A stretch of DNA of 64,000 nt from Agilicoccus flavus (GCF_014857905.1 NZ_JACYXE010000004.1:248001-312000); one strand, 5' to 3'. Counted from the stretch's first letter, positions 1 through 8,582 are shown. Numbers and translations: made by a program. The notes: generated from the sequence alone by a model not told the origin.

Positions 1-1
1 G

Positions 2-673
2 CGTGACGTGCTGCCGAACGGTCTGCTCGGTCTCGCGATCGCGGGTCTGCTCGCCGCGTTCATGGCCGGTATGGCCGCGAACATCTCCGCGTTCAACACC
101 GTCTTCAGCTACGACCTGTGGCAGACGTACGTCGTCAAGGACAAGGACGACGACTACTACCTGCGCACCGGCCGCCTGGCCACGGTCGTCGCCACGGTCA
201 TCGCGATCTTCACGGCCCTCATCGCGAGCAGCTTCTCCAACATCATGGATTACCTGCAGACGCTGTTCGGGTTCTTCAACGCCCCGCTGTTCGCCACGTT
301 CATCCTCGGCATGTTCTGGCGCCGCATGACGGCCACCGCGGGCTGGGTCGGCCTCGTCGCCGGCACGCTCTCGGCCATCTTCCTGTGGACGCTGGGCAAC
401 CCCGAGATCTTCGGCGTGTTCGAGCTGCCCGGCCAGGGCCTCGCGTTCCTGTGCGCCTCGGTCGCGTTCGTCGTCGACATCGTGTTGTCGGTCGCCGTGA
501 CCATGGTGACCAAGCCGAAGCCGCGGGAGCAGCTCAAGGGCCTCGTCTACTCCGAGACGCCCAAGGAGGACCTCGTCGACCCGCACGAGGCCGCCCTGCC
601 CGTGTACCAGCGCACGATCCCGCTCGCCATCGCCGCGGGCGTTCTCGTCCTCGCCCTCAACTTCATCCTCTAA
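2..673 (+). CDS. Sodium:solute symporter (SSS family), C-terminal part
   Basis: The gene enters from the left edge, so its N-terminus is missing; about 224 residues are visible. They are mostly hydrophobic and read as roughly six membrane helices, with the glycine/alanine-rich helix, the SYDLWQ segment and the FGFFNAPLFATFILGMFW stretch typical of the later helices of SSS-family transporters, which couple solute uptake to sodium entry across the plasma membrane. A charged cytoplasmic loop (PKPREQLKGLVYSETPKED) precedes one last helix at the C-terminus. The substrate cannot be read from this part; sugar, proline or monocarboxylate symporters all look alike here. A small membrane protein follows after 14 bp and probably belongs to the same operon. 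Confidence 0.85.
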   Translation, partial: RDVLPNGLLGLAIAGLLAAFMAGMAANISAFNTVFSYDLWQTYVVKDKDDDYYLRTGRLATVVATVIAIFTALIASSFSNIMDYLQTLFGFFNAPLFATFILGMFWRRMTATAGWVGLVAGTLSAIFLWTLGNPEIFGVFELPGQGLAFLCASVAFVVDIVLSVAVTMVTKPKPREQLKGLVYSETPKEDLVDPHEAALPVYQRTIPLAIAAGVLVLALNFIL

Positions 674-687
674 GGAGCCGACCCCAC

Positions 688-975
688 ATGTCCTCCACCG
701 CACCCGGGACGAAGACCGGCCGGCGACACACGGCCGGCGCCTTCGACGTCCGCAACTTCATCGGCATGCTCCTCGGCCTCTACGGCATCATCCTCACGCT
801 GTACTCGTTCCTCGGGGGAGGTGCGGAGGACAAGACCGGCGGCGTCAACGCCAACCTGTGGACCGGGCTCGCGCTCCTGCTCGTCGGGGCGGGCTTCATG
901 GCCTGGGCGAGGCTGCGTCCCATCGTCATCCCCGACGAGATCCCCCACGACGACGGCCGGCCCGCTCACCACTGA
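688..975 (+). CDS. Small two-helix membrane protein next to the symporter
   Basis: A 95-residue protein with a polar N-terminus, two predicted membrane helices (about residues 28-48 and 58-76) and a charged, His-rich tail. The ATG has an AAGGAG ribosome site at 672-677 that overlaps the stop of the symporter, so the two genes are probably co-transcribed and translated together. Several SSS symporters are encoded with a small membrane partner, so an accessory or stability role is a reasonable inference, but I do not recognise a named family and the function is unknown. Confidence 0.7.
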   Translation: MSSTAPGTKTGRRHTAGAFDVRNFIGMLLGLYGIILTLYSFLGGGAEDKTGGVNANLWTGLALLLVGAGFMAWARLRPIVIPDEIPHDDGRPAHH

Positions 976-994
976 GCCCCGACCACGGGCGGCC

Positions 995-1390
995 TCAGCG
1001 CCGCAACAGGGCCCGGACGGCGGCCCCGACAATCGCGTCGGGGCCGCCGTCGCGTCCGGCCCCGTCGGAGGCGAGGGGAGCGGCGGTGTCCGTCGGGGGT
1101 GAGGCCTCGGGACGATCGGTCGCGAGGTAGCGGACCGCGCCGGCGAGGACCGCGCGCTCGCCGGGACCGTAGTGGGCCCAGCCGAGCAGGAGAGCCTCGA
1201 GGTCACCCGTGCCGTCGGCGCCCGCGACGCTGCGCCTCCGTGCCACCTGGTAGTCCTCGAGGAGGCTCTGGACGTCGACCTGGTCGAGGTCCAGACACAG
1301 CGGCCGCAGGGCCGGCCAGAGGGGGCCGAGTTCGCGGCGGAACCGCCGCAGCGGGGTGGGTTCGCCGCGGGTCGCGGACTCGTCCATCAT
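995..1390 (-). CDS. Hypothetical protein
   Basis: A possible 131-residue cytoplasmic protein with no signal peptide or membrane segment. Two ATG codons in a row sit at 1390 and 1387, after a GGAGG-like site. The middle part (LLEDYQVARRRS, LLLGWAHYGPGERAVLAGAVRYLA) looks like a compact helical protein with alternating charge, which supports a real gene. The last third is low-complexity (P, A, T, D, G). A strong hairpin that looks like the terminator of the symporter operon lies inside its 3' end, so the true C-terminus may be shorter or the frame may be a chance product of high GC. No family recognised. Confidence 0.5.
   Translation of the reverse strand: MMDESATRGEPTPLRRFRRELGPLWPALRPLCLDLDQVDVQSLLEDYQVARRRSVAGADGTGDLEALLLGWAHYGPGERAVLAGAVRYLATDRPEASPPTDTAAPLASDGAGRDGGPDAIVGAAVRALLRR
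1016..1051. terminator. Hairpin, probable terminator of the symporter operon
   Basis: A perfect 15-bp inverted repeat (1016-1030 with 1037-1051) with the 6-nt loop AATCGC. It lies 40 bp after the stop of the small membrane protein and inside the 3' end of the hypothetical gene on the other strand. No T-run follows, as is common in high-GC actinomycetes. Confidence 0.55.
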
Positions 1391-1551
1391 CGCCTCCGTG
1401 GGTGCGTCCCGACGGGCGACGCCGGCCGCGTCGCCCCGAACCGTGACACCTCGACGACGATCGAACCCCCGCGGCGGGTTCCCCGACGATCGGTCCGGGG
1501 CGAGGGCGACGACGCCGCGTCGGTGCCCCGGGCGGTCACTGGGCGACTCCC

Positions 1552-1557
1552 TAGAGT
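1552..1557 (+). promoter_or_regulatory. -10 hexamer of dapB (leaderless layout)
   Basis: TAGAGT ends 6 nt before the GTG of dapB. The start codon would then be at or next to the transcription start, so the mRNA is predicted to be leaderless. No clear Shine-Dalgarno site precedes the GTG. Confidence 0.6.
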
Positions 1558-1563
1558 GGTGGC

Positions 1564-2415
1564 GTGACCGACTCCAGCACCTCCTCCGCCACGCTCGACC
1601 CGGCGCCGCCCGCGCCCGCTCCCACTCCCGGCGCCGACGCGAGCACGTGGTCCTCCTCCGATCAGGCCTCGCGAGCTCCGCTGCGGGTGGCCGTCATCGG
1701 TGCCGGAGGGCGTATGGGCTCGGCGGCCTGCGCGGCCGTCGAGGCAGCCGACGATCTCGAGCTCGTGGCGGCGATCCGCCGCGGCGACGAGCTGGGCGAC
1801 CTCGGCGACGCGGACGTCGCGGTCGAACTGTCGGTGCCGGACGCCGCCCCCGGCCACGTGCGGCACTGCGTCGAGCGGGGGGTGCACGCGGTCGTCGGGA
1901 CCACCGGCTGGGACGACGAGCGGCTCGCCGACCTGCGCGGGCTCCTGGAGGAGCACCCCGGCGTCGGTGTCGTCATCGCCCCCAACTTCGCCGTCGGGGC
2001 CCTGCTCATGATGAGCTTCGCCCGGCAGGCCGCGCGGTTCTACGAGTCCGTCGAGATCGTCGAGCTGCATCACCCGGACAAGGTCGACGCCCCCTCCGGC
2101 ACGGCGTCGCGCACGGCCGCCCTGGTCGGCGAGGCGCGCCGCGAGGCCGGTCTCGGGTCGGTGCCCGACGCGACGCGCACCGATCCGGGCGGCGCCCGCG
2201 GCGCGGTCGTGGACGGCGTCCACGTGCACGCCGTGCGGCAGCGCGGTCTCGTCGCGCACCAGGAGGTCCTCTTCGGGGCGCCGGGCGAGGGGCTGACGAT
2301 CCGGCACGACTCCTACGACCGGGAGAGCTTCATGCCGGGCGTGCTCGCCGGCGTCCGCGCGGTGACGGACCGCCCCGGCCTCACCGTCGGCCTGGAGCAC
2401 GTCCTGGGGATCTGA
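1564..2415 (+). CDS. dapB: 4-hydroxy-tetrahydrodipicolinate reductase
   Basis: DapB reduces 4-hydroxy-tetrahydrodipicolinate with NAD(P)H in the cytoplasm, the second committed step to diaminopimelate and lysine. The N-terminal Rossmann fold shows VIGAGGRMG near residues 44-52. The signature E-L-H-H-P-D-K-V-D-A-P-S-G-T-A contains the catalytic histidine and the lysine that binds substrate. The protein is 283 residues, about 35 longer than usual, because of a Pro/Ala/Ser-rich N-terminal extension of about 40 residues. The GTG at 1564 is chosen because a TAGAGT -10 element ends 6 nt upstream; a shorter start near the Rossmann motif cannot be excluded. It is monocistronic and ends at a strong two-way terminator. 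Confidence 0.95.
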   Translation: MTDSSTSSATLDPAPPAPAPTPGADASTWSSSDQASRAPLRVAVIGAGGRMGSAACAAVEAADDLELVAAIRRGDELGDLGDADVAVELSVPDAAPGHVRHCVERGVHAVVGTTGWDDERLADLRGLLEEHPGVGVVIAPNFAVGALLMMSFARQAARFYESVEIVELHHPDKVDAPSGTASRTAALVGEARREAGLGSVPDATRTDPGGARGAVVDGVHVHAVRQRGLVAHQEVLFGAPGEGLTIRHDSYDRESFMPGVLAGVRAVTDRPGLTVGLEHVLGI

Positions 2416-2459
2416 GCCGAGTCTCCCGGCGGCTCCCGCGCCCGATGCGCGGGCGCGAC

Positions 2460-2500
2460 GACGCCGGCCGGTCCGCACCAGGTGCGGACCGGCCGGCGTC
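2460..2500. terminator. Two-way terminator between dapB and ybdD
   Basis: A perfect 20-bp inverted repeat (2460-2479 with 2481-2500) around a single central base; the real hairpin loop would be about 5 nt. It lies between two convergent genes, 44 bp after the dapB stop and 9 bp beyond the ybdD stop, and can end transcription from both sides. Confidence 0.85.
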
Positions 2501-2509
2501 AACGTCGGC

Positions 2510-2722
2510 TCAGCAGCAGCGCGTCTTGGGGTTGCGCTCCTGCTCGGCGTACTTCTCCCGCCAGAACTCGCGTTCGGTGGGGATCGGTGCGTCGGGGTGG
2601 GTGGCGCGCAGGTGGGCGACGTAGCGGTCGTAGGCGTCCTCGCCCACGACCCCCCGCACGTACCAGCGCAGGGAGGACGCGACCCGGCGGGCCCGACCCA
2701 GCATCGCGGCGCCCGAGGTCAT
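2510..2722 (-). CDS. ybdD: YbdD/YjiX family protein
   Basis: A 70-residue protein of the YbdD/YjiX (DUF466) family: a basic N-terminus (LGRARRVASSLRWYVRGVVGED), the YDRYVAHLRATHPD core and the end PTEREFWREKYAEQERNPKTRCC, close to the usual family C-terminus with its final cysteines. In E. coli the YbdD/YjiX proteins are needed for pyruvate uptake by the partner CstA/BtsT carrier. The start overlaps the stop of cstA by 4 bp (ATGA), so the two are translationally coupled, which supports the same partnership here. Confidence 0.9.
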   Translation of the reverse strand: MTSGAAMLGRARRVASSLRWYVRGVVGEDAYDRYVAHLRATHPDAPIPTEREFWREKYAEQERNPKTRCC

Positions 2723-4992
2723 CCGTGCGTCCGTCCGGCCGGCACGGGGTCGAGCCCTGCGGAACGCCACTCGACGAGCGCCTCTTTCTCGACCGGGGTG
2801 GGCACGAAGCCCGCCGGCGCGAAGATGTGCGAGGGGACGTCGGGCTCCTCCGAGGTGGGCAGCCCACCGGCGCGGATCGCCCGCACGACGACGGCCAGCG
2901 TGGCGAGGAACACGAGGAGCACGAGCGCCGCGAAGACAATCGAGAGCGTGCCCTGAACCGCCGTGTTGCGGATGACGGCCTCGATCTCGGCGGGGTTCTT
3001 CGCCGTCGAGAACGTCGTCTTGCCGGCCGCGAGCGCCTCCTGCGCCTTCGTGTGCAGCGTCCAGTAGCCGAGCTTGGGGTCGGCGGAGAAGATCTTCTGC
3101 CACGAGGCGGTCATCGTGACCGTGAGCAGCAGCACGAGCGGAACGCCCGGGATCCAGGCCCACCGCAGGAGGCCCTGCTTGACGACCACGGCGAAGACCA
3201 CGCACAACGCGATGCACGCGAGGAGCTGGTTGGCGATGCCGAACAGCGGGAAGAGCATGTTGATGCCGCCCAGCGGGTCGGTCACGCCCATGTAGAGGAT
3301 CGAGCCCCAGCCGACGACGACGAGCGCCGAGCACAGCCAGGCGCCGACGCGCCAGCTCGGGTCCTTGAACCGCGTGAGGCCGGGGATGTTGCCGATGGCG
3401 TCCGAGAACATGAACCGGGCCACACGGGTGCCGGCGTCGATGGTCGTGAGGATGAACAGGGCCTCGAAGAGGACCGCGAAGTGGTACCAGAACGCCTTGT
3501 CGAGGATGCTCAGCAGCGGCACCCGGTGCATGACCTCGGACATCCCGAACGCGAGGGTCGGGGCGCCGCCGGTGCGGGAGATGATCGTCTTCTCGCCCAC
3601 CTCGGCCGCCGCGGTCGAGTAGACGCTCGGGTCGACGGGGGGCAGGGGCGTGCCGCCCGTGCCCACGAGGCCGAGGCCGTTCGTGTACTGGGCCGCCGAC
3701 GCCGGCGTGCCACCGGTGACGCCCGCGGGCGCGTTCATCGCGAAGTAGACGTGCTGGTCGATGATCGTCGCGGTGACGAGCGCCATGATCGCGACGAACG
3801 ACTCGGTGAGCATGCCGCCGTAGCCGATGAGGCGGGCCTGACGTTCCTTCTCGATGAGCTTGGGCGTCGTGCCGGAGCTGATGAGGGCGTGGAAGCCGGA
3901 GATGGCGCCGCACGCGATCGTGATGAAGAGGAACGGGAAGAGCTGGCCGGCGAACGCCGGGCCGGTGCCGTCGCGCCCGAACTGGGTCAGGGCCGGCATC
4001 TGCAGCTCGGGGCGCACGACGAGGATGCCGAGCGCGAGCACGATGATCGTGCCGACCTTCATGAACGTCGACAGATAGTCGCGCGGGGCGAGCAGGAGCC
4101 ATACGGGCAGGACCGAGGCGGCGAAGCCGTAGGCCGCCAGCCACAGCGCGAGGGTCGGCTTGTCGAGCGTGAACATCGCCGCGCCCCAGTCGGACTCCGA
4201 GACCCATCGACCGCTGACGATGGCGAACAGGAGGAGCGCGACGCCGATGATCGACACCTCGGAGATCTTGCCCGGCCGCAGGAAACGCAGGTATACGCCC
4301 ATGAAGAGCGCGATCGGGACGGTCAGCGCGATCGAGTAGACGGCCCAGGGGCTCTCGGCCATCGCGCCGATCATCACGACGCCGAGGACGGCGATGAGGA
4401 TGATCATGATCGAGAGGATGCCGAGGATGGCCGCCCAGCCGCCCACGAATCCGAGCTCGTCGCGCGCCATCTGGGCCAGACTGCGGCCGCGGCGGCGGAT
4501 GGACAGGTGCAGGACCATGTAGTCCTGCACGGCGCCGGCGAAGACCACGCCGAAGATGATCCATAGCGTGCCGGGCAGGTAGCCCATCTGCGCCGCGAGG
4601 ACCGGGCCGACGAGCGGACCCGCGCCCGAGATGGCGGCGAAGTGGTGCCCGAACAGGACCCGCCGGTCCGTCGGCATGAAGTCCTTGCCGTTGTCGAACT
4701 CCTCGGCCGGCGTGGCCCGGGTGTCACGGGGGCGCAGGATCTTCCGCTCGATGAACTTCGCGTACAGGCGGAAGGCGACCAGGTACGTGCCGACGGCCGC
4801 GAGGACGATCCAGACGGAGCTGATGTGCTCGCCCCGGGCGACGGCGATCATCGCCCATCCGAGGGCGGCGATGGCGGCGAGGACGGCCGTGACGAGCTTG
4901 GCCTTCCCCGAGGGGCGTCGGGGTTCCTCGACCGCGACGGGTGGGCGGTCGGGATCCGTGCGGATCAGATGCGCGTCGGCGTCGACGGACAT
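2719..4992 (-). CDS. cstA: Carbon starvation protein CstA, pyruvate transporter
   Basis: A 757-residue polytopic membrane protein of the CstA family, about the usual length, with some 16 or more membrane helices. Recognisable stretches are RRVLFGHHFAAISGAGPLVGP, the QDYMVLHLSIRRRGRS loop and the FHALISSGTTPK segment, all strongly conserved in the family. CstA proteins import pyruvate (and were first linked to peptide use in carbon starvation). A GGAG ribosome site lies 6 nt before the ATG. It is followed directly by ybdD with a 4-bp overlap. The 160-bp gap between this start and the azlD stop shows no clear element. Confidence 0.93.
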   Translation of the reverse strand: MSVDADAHLIRTDPDRPPVAVEEPRRPSGKAKLVTAVLAAIAALGWAMIAVARGEHISSVWIVLAAVGTYLVAFRLYAKFIERKILRPRDTRATPAEEFDNGKDFMPTDRRVLFGHHFAAISGAGPLVGPVLAAQMGYLPGTLWIIFGVVFAGAVQDYMVLHLSIRRRGRSLAQMARDELGFVGGWAAILGILSIMIILIAVLGVVMIGAMAESPWAVYSIALTVPIALFMGVYLRFLRPGKISEVSIIGVALLLFAIVSGRWVSESDWGAAMFTLDKPTLALWLAAYGFAASVLPVWLLLAPRDYLSTFMKVGTIIVLALGILVVRPELQMPALTQFGRDGTGPAFAGQLFPFLFITIACGAISGFHALISSGTTPKLIEKERQARLIGYGGMLTESFVAIMALVTATIIDQHVYFAMNAPAGVTGGTPASAAQYTNGLGLVGTGGTPLPPVDPSVYSTAAAEVGEKTIISRTGGAPTLAFGMSEVMHRVPLLSILDKAFWYHFAVLFEALFILTTIDAGTRVARFMFSDAIGNIPGLTRFKDPSWRVGAWLCSALVVVGWGSILYMGVTDPLGGINMLFPLFGIANQLLACIALCVVFAVVVKQGLLRWAWIPGVPLVLLLTVTMTASWQKIFSADPKLGYWTLHTKAQEALAAGKTTFSTAKNPAEIEAVIRNTAVQGTLSIVFAALVLLVFLATLAVVVRAIRAGGLPTSEEPDVPSHIFAPAGFVPTPVEKEALVEWRSAGLDPVPAGRTHG

Positions 4993-5152
4993 GGCGACTC
5001 CTGTCGGAGGCTCGAGGGGTCTGGGCTGCTGCGAGGCTAGACGCTCCAGGTCACGGACCGGCCACGGTGTGGCACGCCACGCCGGGGCTGCGCCGTCCGG
5101 CGCCCGGCGGGCGCTCAGCGGTCGGTCCGGTCCGGACGGTCGGATCGTCGGC

Positions 5153-5467
5153 TCAGGGCCAGCCGAACGCCCGCAGCGTCGCGGCGGTGGCCGCGCCCAG
5201 GACGACGACGAGCAGGAACGGCGCCCGGAGGGCGAGCGCGACGAGCGCCACCGCGACCGCGGCGGCGCGCGAGTCGGGGGCCGGGGTGCCGTCGGGCGCG
5301 AGGAACGCCTGGACGGCGACGAGCCCGGCGAGCAGCGCCACCGGCAGCAGGCCCGTGGCCCGCGCGACCCTCGGGTGCGCGAGGTGACGCTCCGCGACGA
5401 CGTAGCCGAGGAACTTCAACGCGAACGCGACGAGCGATCCGAGCAGGACCGTGGCCCAGGTGCTCAT
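5153..5467 (-). CDS. azlD: AzlD/BrnE branched-chain amino acid exporter small subunit
   Basis: A 104-residue membrane protein with three to four helices of the AzlD family. AzlD (BrnE in Corynebacterium) forms a two-component exporter with AzlC (BrnF) that expels branched-chain amino acids and methionine. The start overlaps the azlC stop by 4 bp (ATGA). The usual helix pattern, including the KFLGYVVAERHLAHPRVARATGLLPVALLAGLVAVQ region, is intact. Confidence 0.88.
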   Translation of the reverse strand: MSTWATVLLGSLVAFALKFLGYVVAERHLAHPRVARATGLLPVALLAGLVAVQAFLAPDGTPAPDSRAAAVAVALVALALRAPFLLVVVLGAATAATLRAFGWP

Positions 5468-6213
5468 GCCGCCCCTCCTCCGGCTCCTCCGGGTCGGCGC
5501 GGACCGTGCGGCACGAGGCCTGTCACGACGGCGGCGAGGGCGGCGACCAGGATCGGCACACCGGCGGGCACGTGCGGGGCGACGACGACGACGAGGGCGA
5601 CGGCCGCCAGGGCCACGGTCAGGGCCTCGCGCGAGCGCAGTCGCGGCCACAGCAGCGCGCAGAACGCCGCGGCGGCGGCGGCGTCGAGCCCGTAGGTGCG
5701 CGGGTCACCGAGCGCGTTGCCGAGCAGCGCGCCGCCGAGCGTCGTGAGGTTCCACAGGACGAAGACCGACAACCCGGTCCACCAGAAGCCGATCCGCGAG
5801 AGTCCCGTCGTCGACTGTCCGACGGCCACGGCGGTCGACTCGTCGATGGTCAGGTGCGCGGCCGCGACGCGCCGAAGTCCGTGCACGTCGAGCAGTCGGC
5901 TCACCTGGAGGCCGTAGAACCCGTTGCGCACCCCGAGCAGGGACGCCGCGGCGACCGCCGAGGCCCCCGACCCACCCGCACCGAGGATGCCGACGAGCGC
6001 GAACTGCGACCCGCCCGTGAACATGAGCGCCGAGAGCGCGCACGTCTGGAGCACGTCGAGCCCCGAGGCGACCCCCAGGGCGCCGAAGCTGACGCCGTAC
6101 GCGCCGGTGGCGACGCCGACCGACACCGCGGCCCGGCGGGTCGCGGCGACCGCGCGGGGGTCGTTGGCCGCCGTCGGGGCGGGGCCCCCGGGTGCGGGGT
6201 CGGTGTCAGACAT
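5464..6213 (-). CDS. azlC: AzlC/BrnF branched-chain amino acid exporter large subunit
   Basis: A 249-residue membrane protein with about seven helices. The family signature around GVSFGALGVASGLDVLQTCALSALMFTGGSQFA and RNGFYGLQVSRLL is clear. It should act with AzlD in the plasma membrane as an amino-acid exporter. A GGGAG ribosome site precedes the ATG. In Corynebacterium the pair is controlled by a divergent Lrp gene; no lrp is present here, so the regulation is not visible. Confidence 0.9.
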   Translation of the reverse strand: MSDTDPAPGGPAPTAANDPRAVAATRRAAVSVGVATGAYGVSFGALGVASGLDVLQTCALSALMFTGGSQFALVGILGAGGSGASAVAAASLLGVRNGFYGLQVSRLLDVHGLRRVAAAHLTIDESTAVAVGQSTTGLSRIGFWWTGLSVFVLWNLTTLGGALLGNALGDPRTYGLDAAAAAAFCALLWPRLRSREALTVALAAVALVVVVAPHVPAGVPILVAALAAVVTGLVPHGPRRPGGAGGGAA

Positions 6214-6264
6214 GGCGGTGCTCCCGGTGGTGGGCGGGCAGGGAGTGATCGAGGGGTGCGCGGC

Positions 6265-6942
6265 TCAGGCGGGTGGCTCGGGCGCCAGGCGGGTCGCGAC
6301 GACGAGCCGGGCCTCGGACAGGGTGTCACCGTCGGCGGAGACGACGCGATCCCGTCTCGCGCCGTCCGCCGCGAAGCCCGCCGCGGACAGGAACGCCCGC
6401 GTGCCGCGCAGCGCGTGGGGGACCCAGGCGCTCACCCGCCACGCGCCGAGTTCACCGGCGACGTCGACACACGCGTTGAGCAGGCGCGACCCGTGCCCGG
6501 CTCCCCGGTCGCGGGGGTGCACCCCGAGGACGAGGAGGTCGTGGGTGGGCGCGTCGCCGCCGGCGTCGGGGTCGTCGTTCGGCGCGAGGGCCGCGAACCC
6601 GACGACCCGGTCGCCCGCGCGGGCGATGAGCGCGACGTGCCGCGGCGACGGGGGAGCGGCGAGGGAGGCCTCCCACGCCTGCGCGAAGGCGGCCGGCGAT
6701 CCGGCGGCGAGCGCGGCCGACGGGATGAGGCCGAGGAACGCCTCCGCCCAGACGGCGTCCTGCACGATCCCGATCGCCGCGGCGTCGCCGGGCGTCGCGC
6801 GGCTCACCGAGGCGTCGGCGGTCGGCGCGCCACCGGCGACGTCGGTGGGACGGGGGGAGCCGGGCGAGCCGAGGGAGAAGAGCGGCAACGCGGGCCGGTC
6901 ACCGGGCTCCGGAGGACCGGTCGGGGCCGTCGGGCCGGTCAT
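6265..6942 (-). CDS. GNAT-family N-acetyltransferase
   Basis: A 225-residue protein. After a Pro/Gly-rich N-terminal tail of about 45 residues comes a GNAT fold: VSRATPGDAAAIGIVQDAVW, then VVGFAALAPN, and the acetyl-CoA loop VLGVHPRDRGAGHGSRLLNACV (the R/Q-x-x-G-x-G/A pattern). The acceptor substrate is unknown. The start overlaps the folA stop by 4 bp (ATGA), so it is coupled to folA, but nothing in the sequence links it to folate metabolism. Confidence 0.8.
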   Translation of the reverse strand: MTGPTAPTGPPEPGDRPALPLFSLGSPGSPRPTDVAGGAPTADASVSRATPGDAAAIGIVQDAVWAEAFLGLIPSAALAAGSPAAFAQAWEASLAAPPSPRHVALIARAGDRVVGFAALAPNDDPDAGGDAPTHDLLVLGVHPRDRGAGHGSRLLNACVDVAGELGAWRVSAWVPHALRGTRAFLSAAGFAADGARRDRVVSADGDTLSEARLVVATRLAPEPPA

Positions 6943-7430
6943 GCCGGTGGTGGCGTGCGCTCGTACGTGACCCACGAGAAGCCGTCGTGGTCCTCCCGGG
7001 CGGTCGGCGCCCACGCGTCCCCGAGGACGGGGAACCACGTGTCCCCGTCGGGTTCGGCGTCGACGTGGGTGAGCTCGAGGCGGTGGGCCAGCGGCAGGGT
7101 CTGGGCGTAGAGCTGCGCCCCGCCGACGATCATCACCTCGCCCGGCCCGGCGACGTCGAGCGCCGTCACGAGGTCGGGCACCACCTCGACCCCCTCGCGG
7201 CGCCATCCCGGGTCGCGCGTGAGGACGATCGAGCGGCGCCCCGGCAGCGGCCGACCGATGGAGTCGAAGGTCGCGCGTCCCATGACCATCGGGTGGCCCG
7301 TCGTCAGGGCCTTGAAGCGGCGCAGATCGGCCGGCAGGTGCCACGGGATCCCGCCGCCCGCGCCGATGACGCGGTTGCGGGCGAGCGCGGCGACCAGCAC
7401 GAGTCGGCTCTCGGGGGGCACGATCGTCAC
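6939..7430 (-). CDS. folA: Dihydrofolate reductase
   Basis: A 163-residue DHFR of normal length. It reduces dihydrofolate to tetrahydrofolate with NADPH. The N-terminal motif AALARNRVIGAGGGIPWHLPADLRRFK holds the catalytic Asp and the Trp of the mobile loop; MVMGRATFDSIGRPLPGR and the later VIVGGAQLYAQ motif bind NADPH. It lies 90 bp after thyA on the same strand, the usual thyA-folA pairing: ThyA oxidises methylene-tetrahydrofolate and FolA regenerates the cofactor. Confidence 0.95.
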   Translation of the reverse strand: MTIVPPESRLVLVAALARNRVIGAGGGIPWHLPADLRRFKALTTGHPMVMGRATFDSIGRPLPGRRSIVLTRDPGWRREGVEVVPDLVTALDVAGPGEVMIVGGAQLYAQTLPLAHRLELTHVDAEPDGDTWFPVLGDAWAPTAREDHDGFSWVTYERTPPPA

Positions 7431-7520
7431 GATGGTCCTCAGGGTCGGAGGTCGGGGGGCGGGTGCCCGGACGGGCGCCCGGCACGGAGTCGGACGGAGC
7501 CCGGCGGAGGTCGGGCGAGG

Positions 7521-8339
7521 TCAGACGGCGATGGGGGCCTTGATGGAGGGATGCGGGTCGTACCCCTCGAGGACGACATCGTCGATCTCGTACTGCTCCA
7601 GCGACGCCCTCGGGGCGAGGCGCAGGGTCGGCAGCGGCCGCGGCTCGCGCTCGAGCTGGAGCCGCGCCTGGTCGAGGTGGTTCGCGTACAGGTGGGCGTC
7701 GCCGAGGGTGTGCACGAAGTCGCCCACCCCCAGCCCGGTGACCTGCGCGACCATGTGCACGAGCAGGGCGTAGGAGGCGATGTTGAACGGCACGCCGAGG
7801 AAGACGTCGGCGCTGCGCTGGTAGAGCTGGCACGACAGGCGGGCCGGGCTGCCGGGCGGGTCGTCGCGGCGCGGCGCGACGTAGAACTGGAACATCGTGT
7901 GACACGGGGGCAGCGCCATCTGGTCGACCTCGGCCGGGTTCCACGCGCTGACCACGTGCCGCCGCGACGTCGGGTTCGTGCGGATGGACTCGACGACGGC
8001 GGCGATCTGGTCGATGGGCCGCCCGTCCGGGGCGGGCCACGACCGCCACTGGTGGCCGTAGACGGGGCCCAGCTCGCCCTCGGCGTCGGCCCACTCGTCC
8101 CAGATGGTGATCCCGCGCTCCTGCAGCCAGCGCACGTTGGTGTCACCGCGCAGGAACCACAGGAGCTCGCCGACGACGGAGCGCAGGTGCAGCTTCTTCG
8201 TCGTCAGGGCCGGGAAGCCCGCCTCGAGGTCGAAGCGCATCTGGTGGCCGAAGACCGACAGGGTGCCCGTCCCGGTGCGGTCGCCGCGGGCGACGCCGTC
8301 GTCGAGGATCCGACGCAGGAGGTCGTGGTACTGCTGCAT
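7521..8339 (-). CDS. thyA: Thymidylate synthase
   Basis: A 272-residue folate-dependent thymidylate synthase. It methylates dUMP to dTMP. The catalytic cysteine lies in [14 protein letters not shown] (Cys146); [16 protein letters not shown] and [12 protein letters not shown] are the other signatures, and the C-terminus ends in IAV as usual. A TAGGGT element lies 6 nt before the ATG, so the mRNA is probably leaderless. folA follows on the same strand. Confidence 0.96.
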   Translation of the reverse strand: MQQYHDLLRRILDDGVARGDRTGTGTLSVFGHQMRFDLEAGFPALTTKKLHLRSVVGELLWFLRGDTNVRWLQERGITIWDEWADAEGELGPVYGHQWRSWPAPDGRPIDQIAAVVESIRTNPTSRRHVVSAWNPAEVDQMALPPCHTMFQFYVAPRRDDPPGSPARLSCQLYQRSADVFLGVPFNIASYALLVHMVAQVTGLGVGDFVHTLGDAHLYANHLDQARLQLEREPRPLPTLRLAPRASLEQYEIDDVVLEGYDPHPSIKAPIAV

Positions 8340-8345
8340 GCGCCA

Positions 8346-8351
8346 ACCCTA
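8346..8351 (-). promoter_or_regulatory. -10 hexamer of thyA (leaderless layout)
   Basis: On the minus strand TAGGGT ends 6 nt before the thyA ATG at 8339, with no Shine-Dalgarno site between. Confidence 0.55.
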
Positions 8352-8460
8352 CGGTCCGCCCGCGCCACGCCCGCCGAGCCCCGCCGACCGCCGCAGCCCG
8401 GGCCCGTCCGAAAAAAGTCGGCGCCGGGTCGTAACGGAACGGCGTCGGGGGCGATGTCCC

Positions 8461-8516
8461 ACGTGAACGCGGCGCTACTCGAACCCCCGAGCGAGTAGCG
8501 CCGCGTTCGTTCACGT
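8461..8516. repeat. Long imperfect palindrome between thyA and dapA
   Basis: A perfect 17-bp inverted repeat (8465-8481 with 8492-8508) around a 10-nt centre, AACCCCCGAG. The outer bases ACGTGAAC (8461-8468) pair again with GTTCACGT (8509-8516), because GTTC is doubled on the right side. The two flanking genes are divergent, so a terminator is not expected here. It may be a cruciform-forming repeat of the REP type or a regulatory RNA structure. No second copy was seen in the window. Confidence 0.7.
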
Positions 8517-8582
8517 CCGGGGCCGCCTCCCGCGCCCGGGGCACCCGGTGGCCGGTCCGGCCGCCGCGGTGGCCGGTCCGGG

